DNA from: Corynebacterium haematomassiliense
GTDB lineage: Bacteria; Actinomycetota; Actinomycetes; Mycobacteriales; Mycobacteriaceae
Assembly (NCBI RefSeq): GCF_013978595.1
Contig: NZ_JACDTZ010000001.1
Location: forward strand, 434,001-498,000
DNA length: 64,000 nucleotides
Direction: 5' to 3'
The translations under genes were made by a program, and so were the position numbers. Under the pieces are notes generated by a model. It searched no databases. It was not told where the DNA came from and worked only from the letters and a program-made list of their open reading frames with translations. Below, in pieces: positions 41,514-51,447 of this stretch (position 1 is the stretch's first letter; each line of letters begins with the position of its first letter).

Positions 41514-42434
41514 ATGGGTGAGACGACACGCCGCGAGATCCTGCTGGTGCCGCACCTGTTCAGGGCCTCCAACATTGATTCGGCGGCGCGGGCGGCGCAG
41601 CTTTTGCAGCAGGCGGGCATTGAGGTCCGTCTGCTCGAGCAGGAGCAGATGGACGTCATCGAGACCAACCCTGTGCTGTGTGGGCTGACGCGCGCGAAGG
41701 CGGACGATTCCGCTGCCGCGGGCTGCGAGTTGGTGCTTGTGCTCGGCGGTGACGGGACGTTCCTACGTGCGGCGAGCTACGCGCGGGCGCAGGACATCCC
41801 GGTCCTTGGCATCAACCTGGGTCACGTGGGCTTCCTCGCGGAAGGGGAAGCATCGAGCCTGGAAAAAGTCATCGGCCAGGTGATTGACCGTTCCTACCGC
41901 GTGGTTGAGCGCATGACGCTGGATGTGTCGGTGATCGGCGAGGGCGGGGAGGTGCTCGGCCGCAGCTGGGCGCTCAACGAGTGCAGCATTGAAAACTCCG
42001 ACCGCACCCGCGTGTTGGACGCGACGCTGGAGGTGGATTTCCGGCCGGTGTCCTCCTTCGGCTGCGACGGTGTGCTTATCTCCACGCCGACAGGCTCGAC
42101 AGCGTACGCGTTTTCCGCGGGCGGGCCCGTGATGTGGCCGCAGCTCGACGCGATCCTGGTGGTGCCGAATAACGCGCACGCGCTGTTTGCCAAGCCGCTG
42201 GTGGTGGCGCCGACGTCGACTGTGGCGGTGGAGTCGGAGCAGCAGACCACGCAGGCCGTGGCGGTGATGGACGGGCAGCGCCGCCTGACGGTGCCCGCCG
42301 GTTCCCGCGTGGAAGTGGCGCGGGGCGAGCGCGGGGTGCGCTGGGTACGCTTGGACGACAGGCCGTTCACGGACAGGCTCGTAGACAAATTCCAGCTCCC
42401 GGTTTCCGGGTGGCGCGGCCCGCGCGGGGCTTGA
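41514..42434 (+). CDS. nadK: NAD kinase
   Basis: 306 residues. It has the kinase motif LVLGGDGTFLRAASYAR, the NE/D motif ALNECSIENSDRTRVLD and the Gly-rich TPTGSTAYAFSAGGPVMWPQ. It makes NADP from NAD and ATP (or polyphosphate). The ATG follows the tlyA stop with no gap. Confidence 0.95.
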   Translation: MGETTRREILLVPHLFRASNIDSAARAAQLLQQAGIEVRLLEQEQMDVIETNPVLCGLTRAKADDSAAAGCELVLVLGGDGTFLRAASYARAQDIPVLGINLGHVGFLAEGEASSLEKVIGQVIDRSYRVVERMTLDVSVIGEGGEVLGRSWALNECSIENSDRTRVLDATLEVDFRPVSSFGCDGVLISTPTGSTAYAFSAGGPVMWPQLDAILVVPNNAHALFAKPLVVAPTSTVAVESEQQTTQAVAVMDGQRRLTVPAGSRVEVARGERGVRWVRLDDRPFTDRLVDKFQLPVSGWRGPRGA

Positions 42435-42455
42435 ATCTGACAGGGAGGCACGTTT

Positions 42456-44183
42456 TTGCTCGCTGAGATTGCTATCTCCAACCTTGGTGTGATCCGCCAT
42501 GCCTCGGCTGAGCTTTCGCCGGGGCTGACCGTGCTCACTGGCGAGACGGGCGCTGGTAAGACGATGGTGGTCACGGGCCTGCGCCTGCTCACCGGTGGCC
42601 GGGCGGATGCCTCACGCGTGCGCACCGGCGCGGACGGCGCGGTGGTGGAAGGCGCGTTCGGCACCGAAGAGCTGCCGGAGGAGATGCGCGAAGCCGTCGG
42701 CGCGATAGCCGCGGGCGCTGGCGCAGAAGCTGACGAAAACGGCGAGTATTTGGTCTCGCGCTCGGTGAAGGCCTCGGGGCGCTCCAGCGCGCACCTGGGC
42801 GGGCGCAAGGTGCCGGCGGCGACGCTGAGCGAGCTGGCGGGCCACCTGCTGACCATCCACGGCCAGAACGACCAGTTGCGGCTGATGGCGCCGGAACAGC
42901 AGTTGGCCGCACTTGACCGTTTCGACCCGGCTATTCAGGCCAAACTGGACGCGTACCGCGAGGCGTACACCGCGTGGCGAGCGGCGGCGAAGGATTTGAA
43001 GGAACGCACGGAAAAGCGCCTGGAGCTGGCGCAGGAGGTAGACCGCCTCCAGTTCGCCATCGACGAGATCGATGCGGTGGCCCCGCAGGCTGGCGAGGAC
43101 GAGGAGCTGGTTGCCACCATCAACCGTCTCCAGGATGTGGACGCCTTGCGCGAGGCCGCCGAGACCGCGCTTATGGCTATCGACGGCGCGGACGCCGTCG
43201 GCGGTGTCGGCGGGGAAGAGGAACCCGCCTCCGACCTGATCGGCCGCGCGCAGGCGGCGCTAGAGGGAGCCAGCGACCAGGACCTGCGTGATCTGGGGGC
43301 CAGGCTGGGCGAGGTCGCCGGCGTGCTCTCGGACGTTTCCGCGGAGCTGGGCAGCTACACCGGCAGCCTGCCGTCCGACCCGGAGGAGTTGGAGCGGCTC
43401 CTGCAGCGACAGCAGGAGATCAAAGGTCTGACCCGCAAGTACGCCCCGGATGCGGCAGGGGTGGTGGCGTGGCGCGACAAAGCTGGGGCACGGTTGGCGA
43501 AGATCGATACGTCGGAGGGTGCCGTCGAAACGCTGAAGGCGAAGGTTGCCGAGCTGGAGCAGGCGATGACAAAGCACGCCGCCGCGTTGACGAAGGCGCG
43601 CACGAAGGCCGCGGGCAAGTTGGGCGAGGCGGTGACCGAGGAGCTGCACGGGCTGGCGATGCCGAAGGCGCAACTCACGGTCAACGTCGCGAAGGCGCAG
43701 TACGGCCGCGACGGGGCCGACACGGTGGAGATCCTGCTCGCGCCGAATAGCGCGCTTGAGCCGAAGCCGCTGGCCACGAGCGCGTCCGGCGGCGAGCTGT
43801 CGCGCGTGATGCTCGCGCTCGAAGTGATCCTGTCCGAATCCTCCAGCGGCGCGACGCTGGTGTTCGACGAAGTGGACGCAGGCGTGGGCGGGCGCGCGGC
43901 GGTGGAGATCGGACGGCGTCTCGCGCGGTTGGCGCGCGGCAACCAGGTCATTGTGGTCACGCACCTGCCGCAGGTCGCGGCGTATGCCGACACGCACCTG
44001 CACGTGTCCAAGGACATCGGCGACGTGGCTGTGACCTCCGGTGTTGCGGCGCTGCAACCGGAGGAGCGCATCGAGGAGCTGGCCCGAATGATGGCGGGCA
44101 TGGACGATTCGGACACCGGCCGCGCCCACGCCGCGGAACTCTTCGAGCGCGCGCAGGGTGAGGTGGAGCAGTTGCGCGGATAA
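42456..44183 (+). CDS. recN: DNA repair protein RecN
   Basis: 575 residues, SMC-like. Walker A is GETGAGKTMVVTGLRLLTGG; the middle is two coiled-coil stretches. The C-terminal ABC half has SGGELSRVMLALE, Walker B VFDEVDAGVGGRAAVEIGRR and VVTHLPQVAAYAD. It acts in double-strand-break repair. The TTG start sits after GGGAGG. Confidence 0.94.
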   Translation: MLAEIAISNLGVIRHASAELSPGLTVLTGETGAGKTMVVTGLRLLTGGRADASRVRTGADGAVVEGAFGTEELPEEMREAVGAIAAGAGAEADENGEYLVSRSVKASGRSSAHLGGRKVPAATLSELAGHLLTIHGQNDQLRLMAPEQQLAALDRFDPAIQAKLDAYREAYTAWRAAAKDLKERTEKRLELAQEVDRLQFAIDEIDAVAPQAGEDEELVATINRLQDVDALREAAETALMAIDGADAVGGVGGEEEPASDLIGRAQAALEGASDQDLRDLGARLGEVAGVLSDVSAELGSYTGSLPSDPEELERLLQRQQEIKGLTRKYAPDAAGVVAWRDKAGARLAKIDTSEGAVETLKAKVAELEQAMTKHAAALTKARTKAAGKLGEAVTEELHGLAMPKAQLTVNVAKAQYGRDGADTVEILLAPNSALEPKPLATSASGGELSRVMLALEVILSESSSGATLVFDEVDAGVGGRAAVEIGRRLARLARGNQVIVVTHLPQVAAYADTHLHVSKDIGDVAVTSGVAALQPEERIEELARMMAGMDDSDTGRAHAAELFERAQGEVEQLRG

Positions 44184-44235
44184 CTCCCCGCGCGCCTCCC
44201 CGGTTCAGGCAGGTCACCGTTGCACAATGGTGCGC

Positions 44236-45468
44236 ATGACTGCTGCACCCTCCACCCAAGACCCCACGAAGGAACCGCCCGCGGCCGAGCTGCGCGGCAC
44301 CTTGCGCGACTGCACCCCGCAGGGCAAGGGCCTTGGCAGGCTCAGCGAGGGCGACATCGTGTTCGTGGACGCCCCCGACATGCAGCGCCGTTTGGCGGAG
44401 CAAATCATTGCGCGGCGCCCGGCCGCGGTGGTCAACCTCGCGCCGTACTCCACCGGCACGCTTCCCACGTTCGGGCCGCATTTGCTTCTCGACGCAGGCG
44501 TTCCGCTGTTCGAGGCGGCAGGCACAGACATGCGCGGAAAGATCCGCGACGGCAAGAAGGCCGTGGTCTCACCGACCGGCCAAATCACCGTGGGACGCAA
44601 AGTTGCCGGCCAGGCACAGCCGGTGACCCGCACCGAAGTGGACGCCACGTTCGCCCAGGCCCAACGCGGTTTGGTGGAAAACATGGAGGCCTACTTCGGC
44701 AACACCATCGAGTTCATCCACTCGGAGGCGGCACTGCTCATCGACGGCGTGGGCGCCCCGGAACTCGGCGACATCATGGCCGAGCGCAAGGTACTGGTGG
44801 TCTCGCCTGCTGCCGACACGCGTCAGCGTCTGGAGGAGCTGAAGAACTTCATGCAGGAGTACACGCCGGTGGTCATCGGCGTTGGCTCCGCGGCGGACAC
44901 GCTGGCGTCCATGGGGTACGCGCCGGACGTCATCGTGGGGGACCCGAAGGACGTGGCCTCGGAGAACCTGCGCTCCGACGCGAAGGTGATCCTGCCGGCG
45001 GAGCCGGACGGATACGCGCCCGGGTTGGAGCGCATTCAGGATCTCGGAGTGGGCGCGATGACCTTCCCGGCGGCGACGGATTCGCCGACGGACCTGGCCA
45101 TTTTGCTGGCCACATTCCATGACGCCGAGATGATTGTCACCGTCGGCCAGCCGGTGGAGCTGGACCGCATCTTCGCGGATTCGGCTACCACCGCGGGCAC
45201 CCCGGCAACGGAACCGGCGGCGCTGCTCGCGCGCCTGAAGGCGGGGCGCAAGATCGTGGATTCCACCGTGATCACCAACCTCTATGCCGTCGAGTCCGGT
45301 GCGGGTGTGGCGTGGGCGTGGGCGATCCTCGGCGTGCTCGTTGCCGCCGCGGTGGTGATCCTGATCGCCGGCCTGGGCGGCGACGGCAACTTCGCCGACA
45401 ACCTCGTAGACACCTGGAACACCATCGCGCTGACGGTGCGCGGCTGGTTCGACGGCTGGACCAGCTAG
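44236..45468 (+). CDS. steA: SteA-like cytokinetic membrane protein
   Basis: 410 residues. The large cytosolic domain has LSEGDIVFVDAPDMQRRLAE and NLAPYSTGTLPTFGP, and the thiamin-pyrophosphokinase-like region has PDVIVGDPKDVASENLRSDA. One transmembrane helix lies near the C-terminus (WAWAILGVLVAAAVVILIAG). In C. glutamicum SteA and SteB act at the septum and in peptidoglycan hydrolase control. CACAAT ends 7 bases before ATG 44236, so the mRNA is probably leaderless. Confidence 0.88.
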   Translation: MTAAPSTQDPTKEPPAAELRGTLRDCTPQGKGLGRLSEGDIVFVDAPDMQRRLAEQIIARRPAAVVNLAPYSTGTLPTFGPHLLLDAGVPLFEAAGTDMRGKIRDGKKAVVSPTGQITVGRKVAGQAQPVTRTEVDATFAQAQRGLVENMEAYFGNTIEFIHSEAALLIDGVGAPELGDIMAERKVLVVSPAADTRQRLEELKNFMQEYTPVVIGVGSAADTLASMGYAPDVIVGDPKDVASENLRSDAKVILPAEPDGYAPGLERIQDLGVGAMTFPAATDSPTDLAILLATFHDAEMIVTVGQPVELDRIFADSATTAGTPATEPAALLARLKAGRKIVDSTVITNLYAVESGAGVAWAWAILGVLVAAAVVILIAGLGGDGNFADNLVDTWNTIALTVRGWFDGWTS

Positions 45469-45482
45469 GAGGGCAGTGGCAG

Positions 45483-46331
45483 ATGGCGAAGACTAAAGGC
45501 AGGGCCGGGCTGATTGCGGCCGGTTTGGGTTGGGGCGCAGCGCTGGGTATTGCGCTGGGCGCTCTCGTGCTGGTTCCGGCGATGCCGGGCGAGGTTGACC
45601 TCGGCTTTTCCGAATTCAAGGCCGACGCTCCGGCCAAGCCGGACGCGGACGACTCCGAACTCACTGAGGCGGAGGCACGTGCGGAAGAAGCAAACGACTT
45701 GTTGGCCCAGGAGTCCGGCTCCATCGTCTCCGGTGCCCTGAAGGACGTGCCGGTGACCATTGTGCGCACCGCCGCGGCGGACGCTGACGATGTGGAGTCC
45801 GTGCGCTGGTTGCTCAACGCCGCTGGTGCCTCCGACTCCGGCGAGCTGACCTTGACGGAGCGCTTCACCGACCAGGCGGGTGCAGACGAGCTGTCCAGCA
45901 TTGTCGCCAACACGCTGCCTTCGGGCGCGAAACTGTCGGTGGAGGAACGCTCCCCAGGGCTTCATGCAGGCGAATCTCTCGCGACCGTGCTTTTCGACGA
46001 CGGCACCAACGGCGAGTCCAAAACCCTGCCGGCGGACCGCACCTTGGTGCTGGACACGCTGCAGCAGGCTGGATTTATCGAGTTCAACGGTTCTATTGTG
46101 CCCGCTGGCGCAGTGGTGATTGTGGACGGGCCGTCGCGAGGCACCGACTTCGGAGCCAAGGTGTTGGGCGATTTTGCCGAGGCACTCGGCGCGGAAGGCA
46201 AGACTGCGCTTGCGTCTCAGGGCACTGAGCCGGATGCGATCGACGGGGTGAAGACTGTCGGCGGCGTGGACTACGAGGCAGGACGCATTAAGTCCGTGCT
46301 TGCAGTGTCTAGTGGTGGCGGCGAGGCCTAA
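45483..46331 (+). CDS. steB: SteB/MctB-like membrane protein
   Basis: 282 residues. One N-terminal membrane segment (GLIAAGLGWGAALGIALGAL) is followed by a short coiled coil and an extracytoplasmic domain (SIVPAGAVVIVDGPSRGTDF). It is the usual partner of SteA. It belongs to the family that includes mycobacterial MctB, first described as a copper-transport protein. AGGAGGG lies 8 bases before the ATG, 14 bases after steA. Confidence 0.85.
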   Translation: MAKTKGRAGLIAAGLGWGAALGIALGALVLVPAMPGEVDLGFSEFKADAPAKPDADDSELTEAEARAEEANDLLAQESGSIVSGALKDVPVTIVRTAAADADDVESVRWLLNAAGASDSGELTLTERFTDQAGADELSSIVANTLPSGAKLSVEERSPGLHAGESLATVLFDDGTNGESKTLPADRTLVLDTLQQAGFIEFNGSIVPAGAVVIVDGPSRGTDFGAKVLGDFAEALGAEGKTALASQGTEPDAIDGVKTVGGVDYEAGRIKSVLAVSSGGGEA

Positions 46332-46350
46332 GGCTCGTAGGCTGGTTGCC

Positions 46351-46998
46351 ATGAGCCACGAATTCACTGTCACTGGGTCCGAAGTTGTCCTCGACGCGCC
46401 GATCATCGCGGTGCGCCGCGACCAGGTGGTCATGCCGGGTGGCAACGAGGCCGCGCGAGAAATTGTGGAGCACTTCGGTGCTGTCGCTGTGGTCGCGCTG
46501 GATGAACATGGCCGTGTGGCGCTGGTGGAGCAGTACCGCCACACCGTCGGCGAGCGCCTGCTGGAGCTTCCCGCCGGTCTGTTGGACATGCACGCCGAAG
46601 ACGAGCTGACCTGCGCGAAGCGCGAGCTGCAGGAGGAGGCAGGCCTGGCTGCGGACGAGTGGGGCGTGCTGGTGGATCTGGTCACCTCACCGGGCTTCGC
46701 GGAGGAGGCGGTGCGGGTGTTCATCGCCCGCGGCCTGCACGAGGTGGAGCGCCCCGAGCCCGAATACGAGGAGGCCGACATGGACTTTTCGTGGGTGGAC
46801 CTGGAGGATGCCGCGGATATGGCGTTGCGCGGCGAGGTGGTCAACTCCATCGCGGTCTCCGGCATCCTCGCGGCCGTGCGCCTGGTTGCGCGGGGTGATG
46901 CGCCCCGGCCTATCGACGAGCCGTTCCGCCTGCGCCCGACTTCCCTGGCCGCACGTCGCGCCAAGCACGGCGTCGTGCCGGACATGAAGCGGATCTAG
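46351..46998 (+). CDS. Nudix hydrolase, ADP-ribose pyrophosphatase type
   Basis: 215 residues. The Nudix box is complete (G of GLLDMHAEDE through RELQEEAGL). QYRHTVGERLLELPAGLLD and a Pro at the usual distance match ADP-ribose pyrophosphatases. TAGGCT ends 7 bases before ATG 46351, suggesting a leaderless mRNA. Confidence 0.9.
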   Translation: MSHEFTVTGSEVVLDAPIIAVRRDQVVMPGGNEAAREIVEHFGAVAVVALDEHGRVALVEQYRHTVGERLLELPAGLLDMHAEDELTCAKRELQEEAGLAADEWGVLVDLVTSPGFAEEAVRVFIARGLHEVERPEPEYEEADMDFSWVDLEDAADMALRGEVVNSIAVSGILAAVRLVARGDAPRPIDEPFRLRPTSLAARRAKHGVVPDMKRI

Positions 46999-47001
46999 CA
47001 G

Positions 47002-47922
47002 GTGGATGCGGAGGCGCTGGCGCAGCGTTGGCTGACCCATCTTGCCGTTGAGAGGGGAGTCTCACCCCACACGTTGAGCAACTACACCCGCGACGTGAAC
47101 CGCTACACCACGTGGTTGGCGGCTGCGGGCAAGACGGATTTGCGCAAGGTCACCTCCACCGACATCGAGGCCTACGTGGCGGATCTGCGCCGCGGGGTGG
47201 ACGGGGCGAAGCCTCTGGCCGCATCGTCGGCAGGGCGGGCGCTGACCGTTGCGCGCGGCCTGCACAAGTTCGGGGTGGAAGAGGGCGAGCTGCCGGCGGA
47301 TGCGGCGGCAGAGGTCTCCCCGCCGCAGACCGGCGAGCGGCTCCCGGACACCTTGAGCATCGAGGAGGTGGCAAAGCTTCTCGACGCCTGCCCGACCGAG
47401 ACCCCCTCCGGCCTGCGCGACAAAGCACTGCTGGAGACGCTCTACGCAACCGGCGCCCGCGTCTCCGAGGTGCTGGGTTTGAGCGTCGACGATGCAAACG
47501 CTGCTTTAGACGGCGAGTACGGCGGCGTGCTGGCGGTAACCGGTAAGGGCAATAAGCAGCGTCTGGTGCCGCTGGGGTCGAAGGCGCAGGAGGCGCTGGA
47601 GGCGTATTTGGTGCGCGGCCGGCCGGCGTTTGCCAACGGGACCTCGCACGCGCTGCTGTTGAACAAGCGAGGCGGGGCGTTGTCCCGCCAAAGCGCGTGG
47701 AATGCGATCAAGGCAGCGGCGGCACGGGCGGGCATTGAGAAGGACATCTCGCCGCACACGCTGCGCCACTCCTTTGCCACGCACCTGCTGGAGGGCGGGG
47801 CGGACGTGCGAAGCGTCCAGGAACTCCTCGGGCACGCCTCAGTGACCACCACGCAGATTTACACCCACATCACAGCCGATAACCTGCGTGAAGTTTGGCG
47901 CAGCACGCACCCGCGTGCGTAG
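47002..47922 (+). CDS. xerD: Site-specific tyrosine recombinase XerD
   Basis: 306 residues. A SAM-like N-terminal domain ([20 protein letters not shown]) is followed by a catalytic domain with Arg in [11 protein letters not shown], Lys in TGKGNKQR, the [19 protein letters not shown] box, the LGHASV box and the nucleophile Tyr in TTQIYTHI. It resolves chromosome dimers at dif with a partner recombinase. GTG start 3 bases after the Nudix gene. Confidence 0.93.
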   Translation: MDAEALAQRWLTHLAVERGVSPHTLSNYTRDVNRYTTWLAAAGKTDLRKVTSTDIEAYVADLRRGVDGAKPLAASSAGRALTVARGLHKFGVEEGELPADAAAEVSPPQTGERLPDTLSIEEVAKLLDACPTETPSGLRDKALLETLYATGARVSEVLGLSVDDANAALDGEYGGVLAVTGKGNKQRLVPLGSKAQEALEAYLVRGRPAFANGTSHALLLNKRGGALSRQSAWNAIKAAAARAGIEKDISPHTLRHSFATHLLEGGADVRSVQELLGHASVTTTQIYTHITADNLREVWRSTHPRA

Positions 47923-47967
47923 ACTCGGCTGCTTGATTGACGTACGCAATTAACGGGAGAACTAACC

Positions 47968-49071
47968 ATGCGACCCGCATCCTCGAAAACGCACAGCACG
48001 CGCCGCGCTGCGCTGCTCGCCGTGCCCGCCGCGCTGCTTCTCGCGGCTCCGCTCGCTCCGGTGGCGAATGCGCAGCTTCCGGGCGGCATGAGCCCGGAGG
48101 AGATACAGTCCATGATCCCCGGCGAAATCTCCGTGCCAGCCGGTGAAAGCACGACCGTGGACGTGGGCGTTCCAGTGGACGTGAACTATTCCTCGGGCGG
48201 GTGGACGGTGACGTCGTCCGGCACGTCCGTGACCGTGAGCGCGCCGAACCAGCCCGGTGCGACCGCCGCCGTGCCGGCAAGCGCTGGCGGCTACTCGGCG
48301 ACGGTGAACCTGGTCGCCGTCGGCGACGGCTCCGCGGATGTCGGCGGGGACTCTGGCGAGTCCGGTCAGTCTGGTCAAGGTAGTCAGTCCGGCGGCTCCG
48401 GCGGGGGAGTAGGCGGTGCCGCTGCCGGCGGCTCGGACACCCCCGAAGGTGAAGGTGCAGCTGGTAGCTCCGGTGGCGGCGCCGGGGAAGGCTCCGGCAA
48501 CCAGGGTGGCGAGGCTGGCAGCGCCCCGGCAGCGGCGCACCCGTCGCGCTCCAAGGCGGAGCCCGCCGACGATGCCGCCGCGACGAAGCTGTACTTCGAC
48601 GGTGAGATCCAGGACAACAAAATCGTGGTGAAGGTGCCGCTGAGCCGCGTCAAGGACCTGATGAAGTACGCCAGCTACGACACCGAGGGCGCGACCCTGC
48701 GCTACTTGGACGTCAACGGACAGGTGATTGAAGGCGTCGAGCGCAAGGTGGACAAAACCAGCCGCACGATCACCCTGACCTACCCGGAAGGCGAAACACC
48801 GGACAACCCGTTCATCATGGAAGTCGTGCGCGACGGCAAGGCGGACTTCGTCGCGGTGATCACCTCCACCAACGTGCCGGTCGAAAAAGCCGGCGACAGC
48901 AACGAGGACAACCAGTACGGCAACTACGCGAACCAGGATGGTCAAGGACGAGGCGTTGACGAAGGGTCGTCGATAAGCGATGTAGCGCCCCTCGCAATCG
49001 CTGGAGCTGCGTTGCTGGCCGCGATCGCGCTGTTGATTGTGTTCCTGCGCCGGAGGCGCAGGCGGGCGTAA
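47968..49071 (+). CDS. Cell-surface protein with C-terminal membrane anchor
   Basis: 367 residues. The signal peptide ends PVANAQ (~36). A Val/Ser/Thr-rich domain (SVPAGESTTVDVGVPVDVNY) is followed by a ~90-residue Gly/Ser low-complexity region, a globular domain (~195-315, TKLYFDGEIQDNKIVVKVPL), a C-terminal transmembrane helix and RRRRRRA. No LPxTG motif is present, so it is membrane-anchored and not sortase-linked. No family recognised. Confidence 0.78.
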   Translation: MRPASSKTHSTRRAALLAVPAALLLAAPLAPVANAQLPGGMSPEEIQSMIPGEISVPAGESTTVDVGVPVDVNYSSGGWTVTSSGTSVTVSAPNQPGATAAVPASAGGYSATVNLVAVGDGSADVGGDSGESGQSGQGSQSGGSGGGVGGAAAGGSDTPEGEGAAGSSGGGAGEGSGNQGGEAGSAPAAAHPSRSKAEPADDAAATKLYFDGEIQDNKIVVKVPLSRVKDLMKYASYDTEGATLRYLDVNGQVIEGVERKVDKTSRTITLTYPEGETPDNPFIMEVVRDGKADFVAVITSTNVPVEKAGDSNEDNQYGNYANQDGQGRGVDEGSSISDVAPLAIAGAALLAAIALLIVFLRRRRRRA

Positions 49072-49132
49072 TGACAACGTTGTAAGATGACGGAAGTCAA
49101 GGGTTTGGACGTGATTGAGGGAAGGACCGGCC

Positions 49133-50002
49133 ATGGCGGACGAGGCGCTGTTTGACGCTGCGGACCAGAAGACGTTTCTGACCGGGCGGCCGTGGCGTGA
49201 GTTCGCCAAGCCGAAGGAGCTGGACAAGCACGGTCCCGCAACGGTGATCTCCATGGTTAACCAGAAGGGCGGGGTGGGCAAAACTACCTCCACGATCAAC
49301 CTCGGCGCGTGCCTGGCCGAGCAGGGCCGCAAGGTCCTGCTGGTGGACCTGGACCCGCAGGGCGCGCTTTCCGCTGGCCTGGGCGTGTCCTACGAGGAGG
49401 ACCAGGTCACGGTTTACGACCTGCTGTTCGACAACACCGCCAGCATCCACGCCGCGATCAACACGACCAATGTCTCCGGCTTGGACGTGGTCCCCGCCAA
49501 CATCGACCTGTCGGCGGCGGAGATCCAGCTGGTCAATGAGGTCGGCCGCGAGCACACCCTGGCGCGCGCGTTGCGCCCGGTGCGCAACGAGTACGACTTC
49601 ATCATCCTCGACTGCGGGCCCTCCCTCGGCCTGCTCACCGTCAACGCGCTGGCGTGCTCGCACGGCGTGATCATCCCGATGGAGTGCGAGTACTTCTCCC
49701 TGCGCGGCCTGGCGCTGCTCACGGACACAGTGGAGAAGGTGCGCGACCGTATCAACTTCGACCTGGACATCGTGGGCATCCTGGTGACCATGTTTGACCG
49801 CCGCACCACCCACGCCCGCGAGGTGATGGACCGGGTGGTGGAGGTCTTCGGTGAGCGTGTCTTCGACACCGTGATCACCCGCACGGTCCGTTTCCCAGAG
49901 ACGTCTGTGGCCGGCGAGCCGATCATTACCTGGGCGCCGAATTCCCAGGGCGCGGACCAGTACCGCAACCTGGCGCTCGAGGTGCTGGAGCGCACCAGCT
50001 AG
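49133..50002 (+). CDS. ParA-family ATPase (PldP-like)
   Basis: 289 residues. The deviant Walker A is NQKGGVGKTTSTINLGACLA, then VLLVDLDPQGALSAGLG and FIILDCGPSLGLLTVNAL. It is a second ParA type, away from the origin parAB; in C. glutamicum the equivalent is PldP, implicated in division-site placement. ATG 49133 has GAAGGA upstream. Adjacent to scpAB, so a role in chromosome organisation is plausible. Confidence 0.88.
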   Translation: MADEALFDAADQKTFLTGRPWREFAKPKELDKHGPATVISMVNQKGGVGKTTSTINLGACLAEQGRKVLLVDLDPQGALSAGLGVSYEEDQVTVYDLLFDNTASIHAAINTTNVSGLDVVPANIDLSAAEIQLVNEVGREHTLARALRPVRNEYDFIILDCGPSLGLLTVNALACSHGVIIPMECEYFSLRGLALLTDTVEKVRDRINFDLDIVGILVTMFDRRTTHAREVMDRVVEVFGERVFDTVITRTVRFPETSVAGEPIITWAPNSQGADQYRNLALEVLERTS

Positions 50003-50823
50003 TGGCAGCGGCCGCGCCCGAGCAGTACCCCCAGCCGGAGATCACCGGGTTCACCCTGGCTCTGCAGAACTTCGAGGGGCCGTTCGACCTGCTGCTCACC
50101 CTGATCCAGTCAAAGAAACTGGACGTGACAGAGGTGGCGCTGGCCGAGGTGACCGACGAGTTCATAGCCTACACGCGCGCGCTCGGAGAGACAGAAGCGT
50201 TGGATGAGGTCACCGAGTTCCTCGTCGTGGCGGCCACCCTGCTGGACTTGAAGACCGCGCGGCTGCTGCCGGGCAACGACGGCGAAAACATTGAGGACCT
50301 GGAGCTGCTGGAGGCGCGCGACCTGCTGTTCGCACGCCTGCTGCAATACCGCGCCTACCAACGCGTGGCCGACCAGTTCGCGGAGTGGCAGAAACACGCG
50401 CTGCGGCGCTACCCGCGCGCAGTGTCCATGGAACCGCGGTTTGTGGACCTGCTGCCCCCGGTAGACCTGGGGCACACCCCGGCAAGTTTTGCCGAACTGG
50501 CGGCCAGCGTGTTTCGCCCCCGCCCTCCGGAGGAGGTGCGCACCGACCACCTGCACGCGCAGGCGGTGTCCGTGCCGGAGCAGGCCGGCAAGATCTTGGA
50601 GACGCTGAAACTCGCTGGCAGCGGCTCGTGGCTCACGTTCGCGGCGCTTACACGGGACTGCACCCGCTCCATGGAGGTGGTGGGCCGCTTCCTGGCGCTG
50701 TTGGAGCTGTACAAAGCCAAAGCCGTGGAAGCGGAGCAACCCGAAGCGCTCGGGCGCCTGGACGTGTCCTGGACCGGGCTTGACGTGGACCCGGCCGTGG
50801 TCGCGGCCTCGAACTGGACGTAG
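50002..50823 (+). CDS. scpA: Segregation and condensation protein A
   Basis: 273 residues, kleisin family. The N-terminal SMC-binding part is ALQNFEGPFDLLLTLIQSKK and LDVTEVALAEVTDEFIAYTR; the C-terminal winged helix is SGSWLTFAALTRDCTRSMEV. It bridges SMC heads. GTG start overlaps the parA stop by one base. Confidence 0.93.
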   Translation: MAAAAPEQYPQPEITGFTLALQNFEGPFDLLLTLIQSKKLDVTEVALAEVTDEFIAYTRALGETEALDEVTEFLVVAATLLDLKTARLLPGNDGENIEDLELLEARDLLFARLLQYRAYQRVADQFAEWQKHALRRYPRAVSMEPRFVDLLPPVDLGHTPASFAELAASVFRPRPPEEVRTDHLHAQAVSVPEQAGKILETLKLAGSGSWLTFAALTRDCTRSMEVVGRFLALLELYKAKAVEAEQPEALGRLDVSWTGLDVDPAVVAASNWT

Positions 50824-50863
50824 GCACACAGCGGGGAGACGGCGACCGATACACTGCCGAAGC

Positions 50864-51436
50864 ATGGATAGCTTGCCCATGGTTTCCCAGCTGCGTTCAC
50901 GCATCGAGTCGGTGCTGCTGGTCATCGACGCACCCGTCGCGGTGGAGGAGCTGGCAAGTGCGCTCGGCGCCACCGACGAAGAGGTGTCCGACCAGTTGCG
51001 CGAGTTTGCCCGCGAGCTGGATGAGCGCGGCTCCGGCATCGACCTGCGTGAGACGGCGGAGGGCTGGCGTTTCTACACCCGCACCGACAACGCCGACGCG
51101 GTGGAGGCTTTCCTGCTGGACGGCACGCAAAAGAAGTTGTCGCGCGCGGCGATGGAAACCCTTGCGGTGGTGGCCTACCGCCAGCCGGTCACCCGCGCGC
51201 AGGTCGCTGGCGTGCGCGGGGTCAACGTGGACGGCGTGATGCGCACGCTCGCGCTTCGCGGTCTCATCGCGGAGGTGGACCCGGGGGAGGCCGGGGAAGA
51301 AGTCCCGGATCACGGCGCGCACCGCTACGTCACCACCGAGTTGTTCTTGGAGCTACTCGGCATCGATTCTCTCGAGCGGCTACCGGAGCTTGCGCCGCTG
51401 CTTCCGGACATCGATTCCATCGAGGATGCCTGGTAA
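50864..51436 (+). CDS. scpB: Segregation and condensation protein B
   Basis: 190 residues, two winged-helix domains (LLVIDAPVAVEELASALGAT; LSRAAMETLAVVAYRQPVTR, VNVDGVMRTLALRGLIAEVD). It is the partner of ScpA in the SMC condensin. TACACT ends 8 bases before ATG 50864, so this gene probably has its own leaderless promoter inside the cluster. Confidence 0.93.
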   Translation: MDSLPMVSQLRSRIESVLLVIDAPVAVEELASALGATDEEVSDQLREFARELDERGSGIDLRETAEGWRFYTRTDNADAVEAFLLDGTQKKLSRAAMETLAVVAYRQPVTRAQVAGVRGVNVDGVMRTLALRGLIAEVDPGEAGEEVPDHGAHRYVTTELFLELLGIDSLERLPELAPLLPDIDSIEDAW

Positions 51437-51447
51437 ACTCCCGGGGC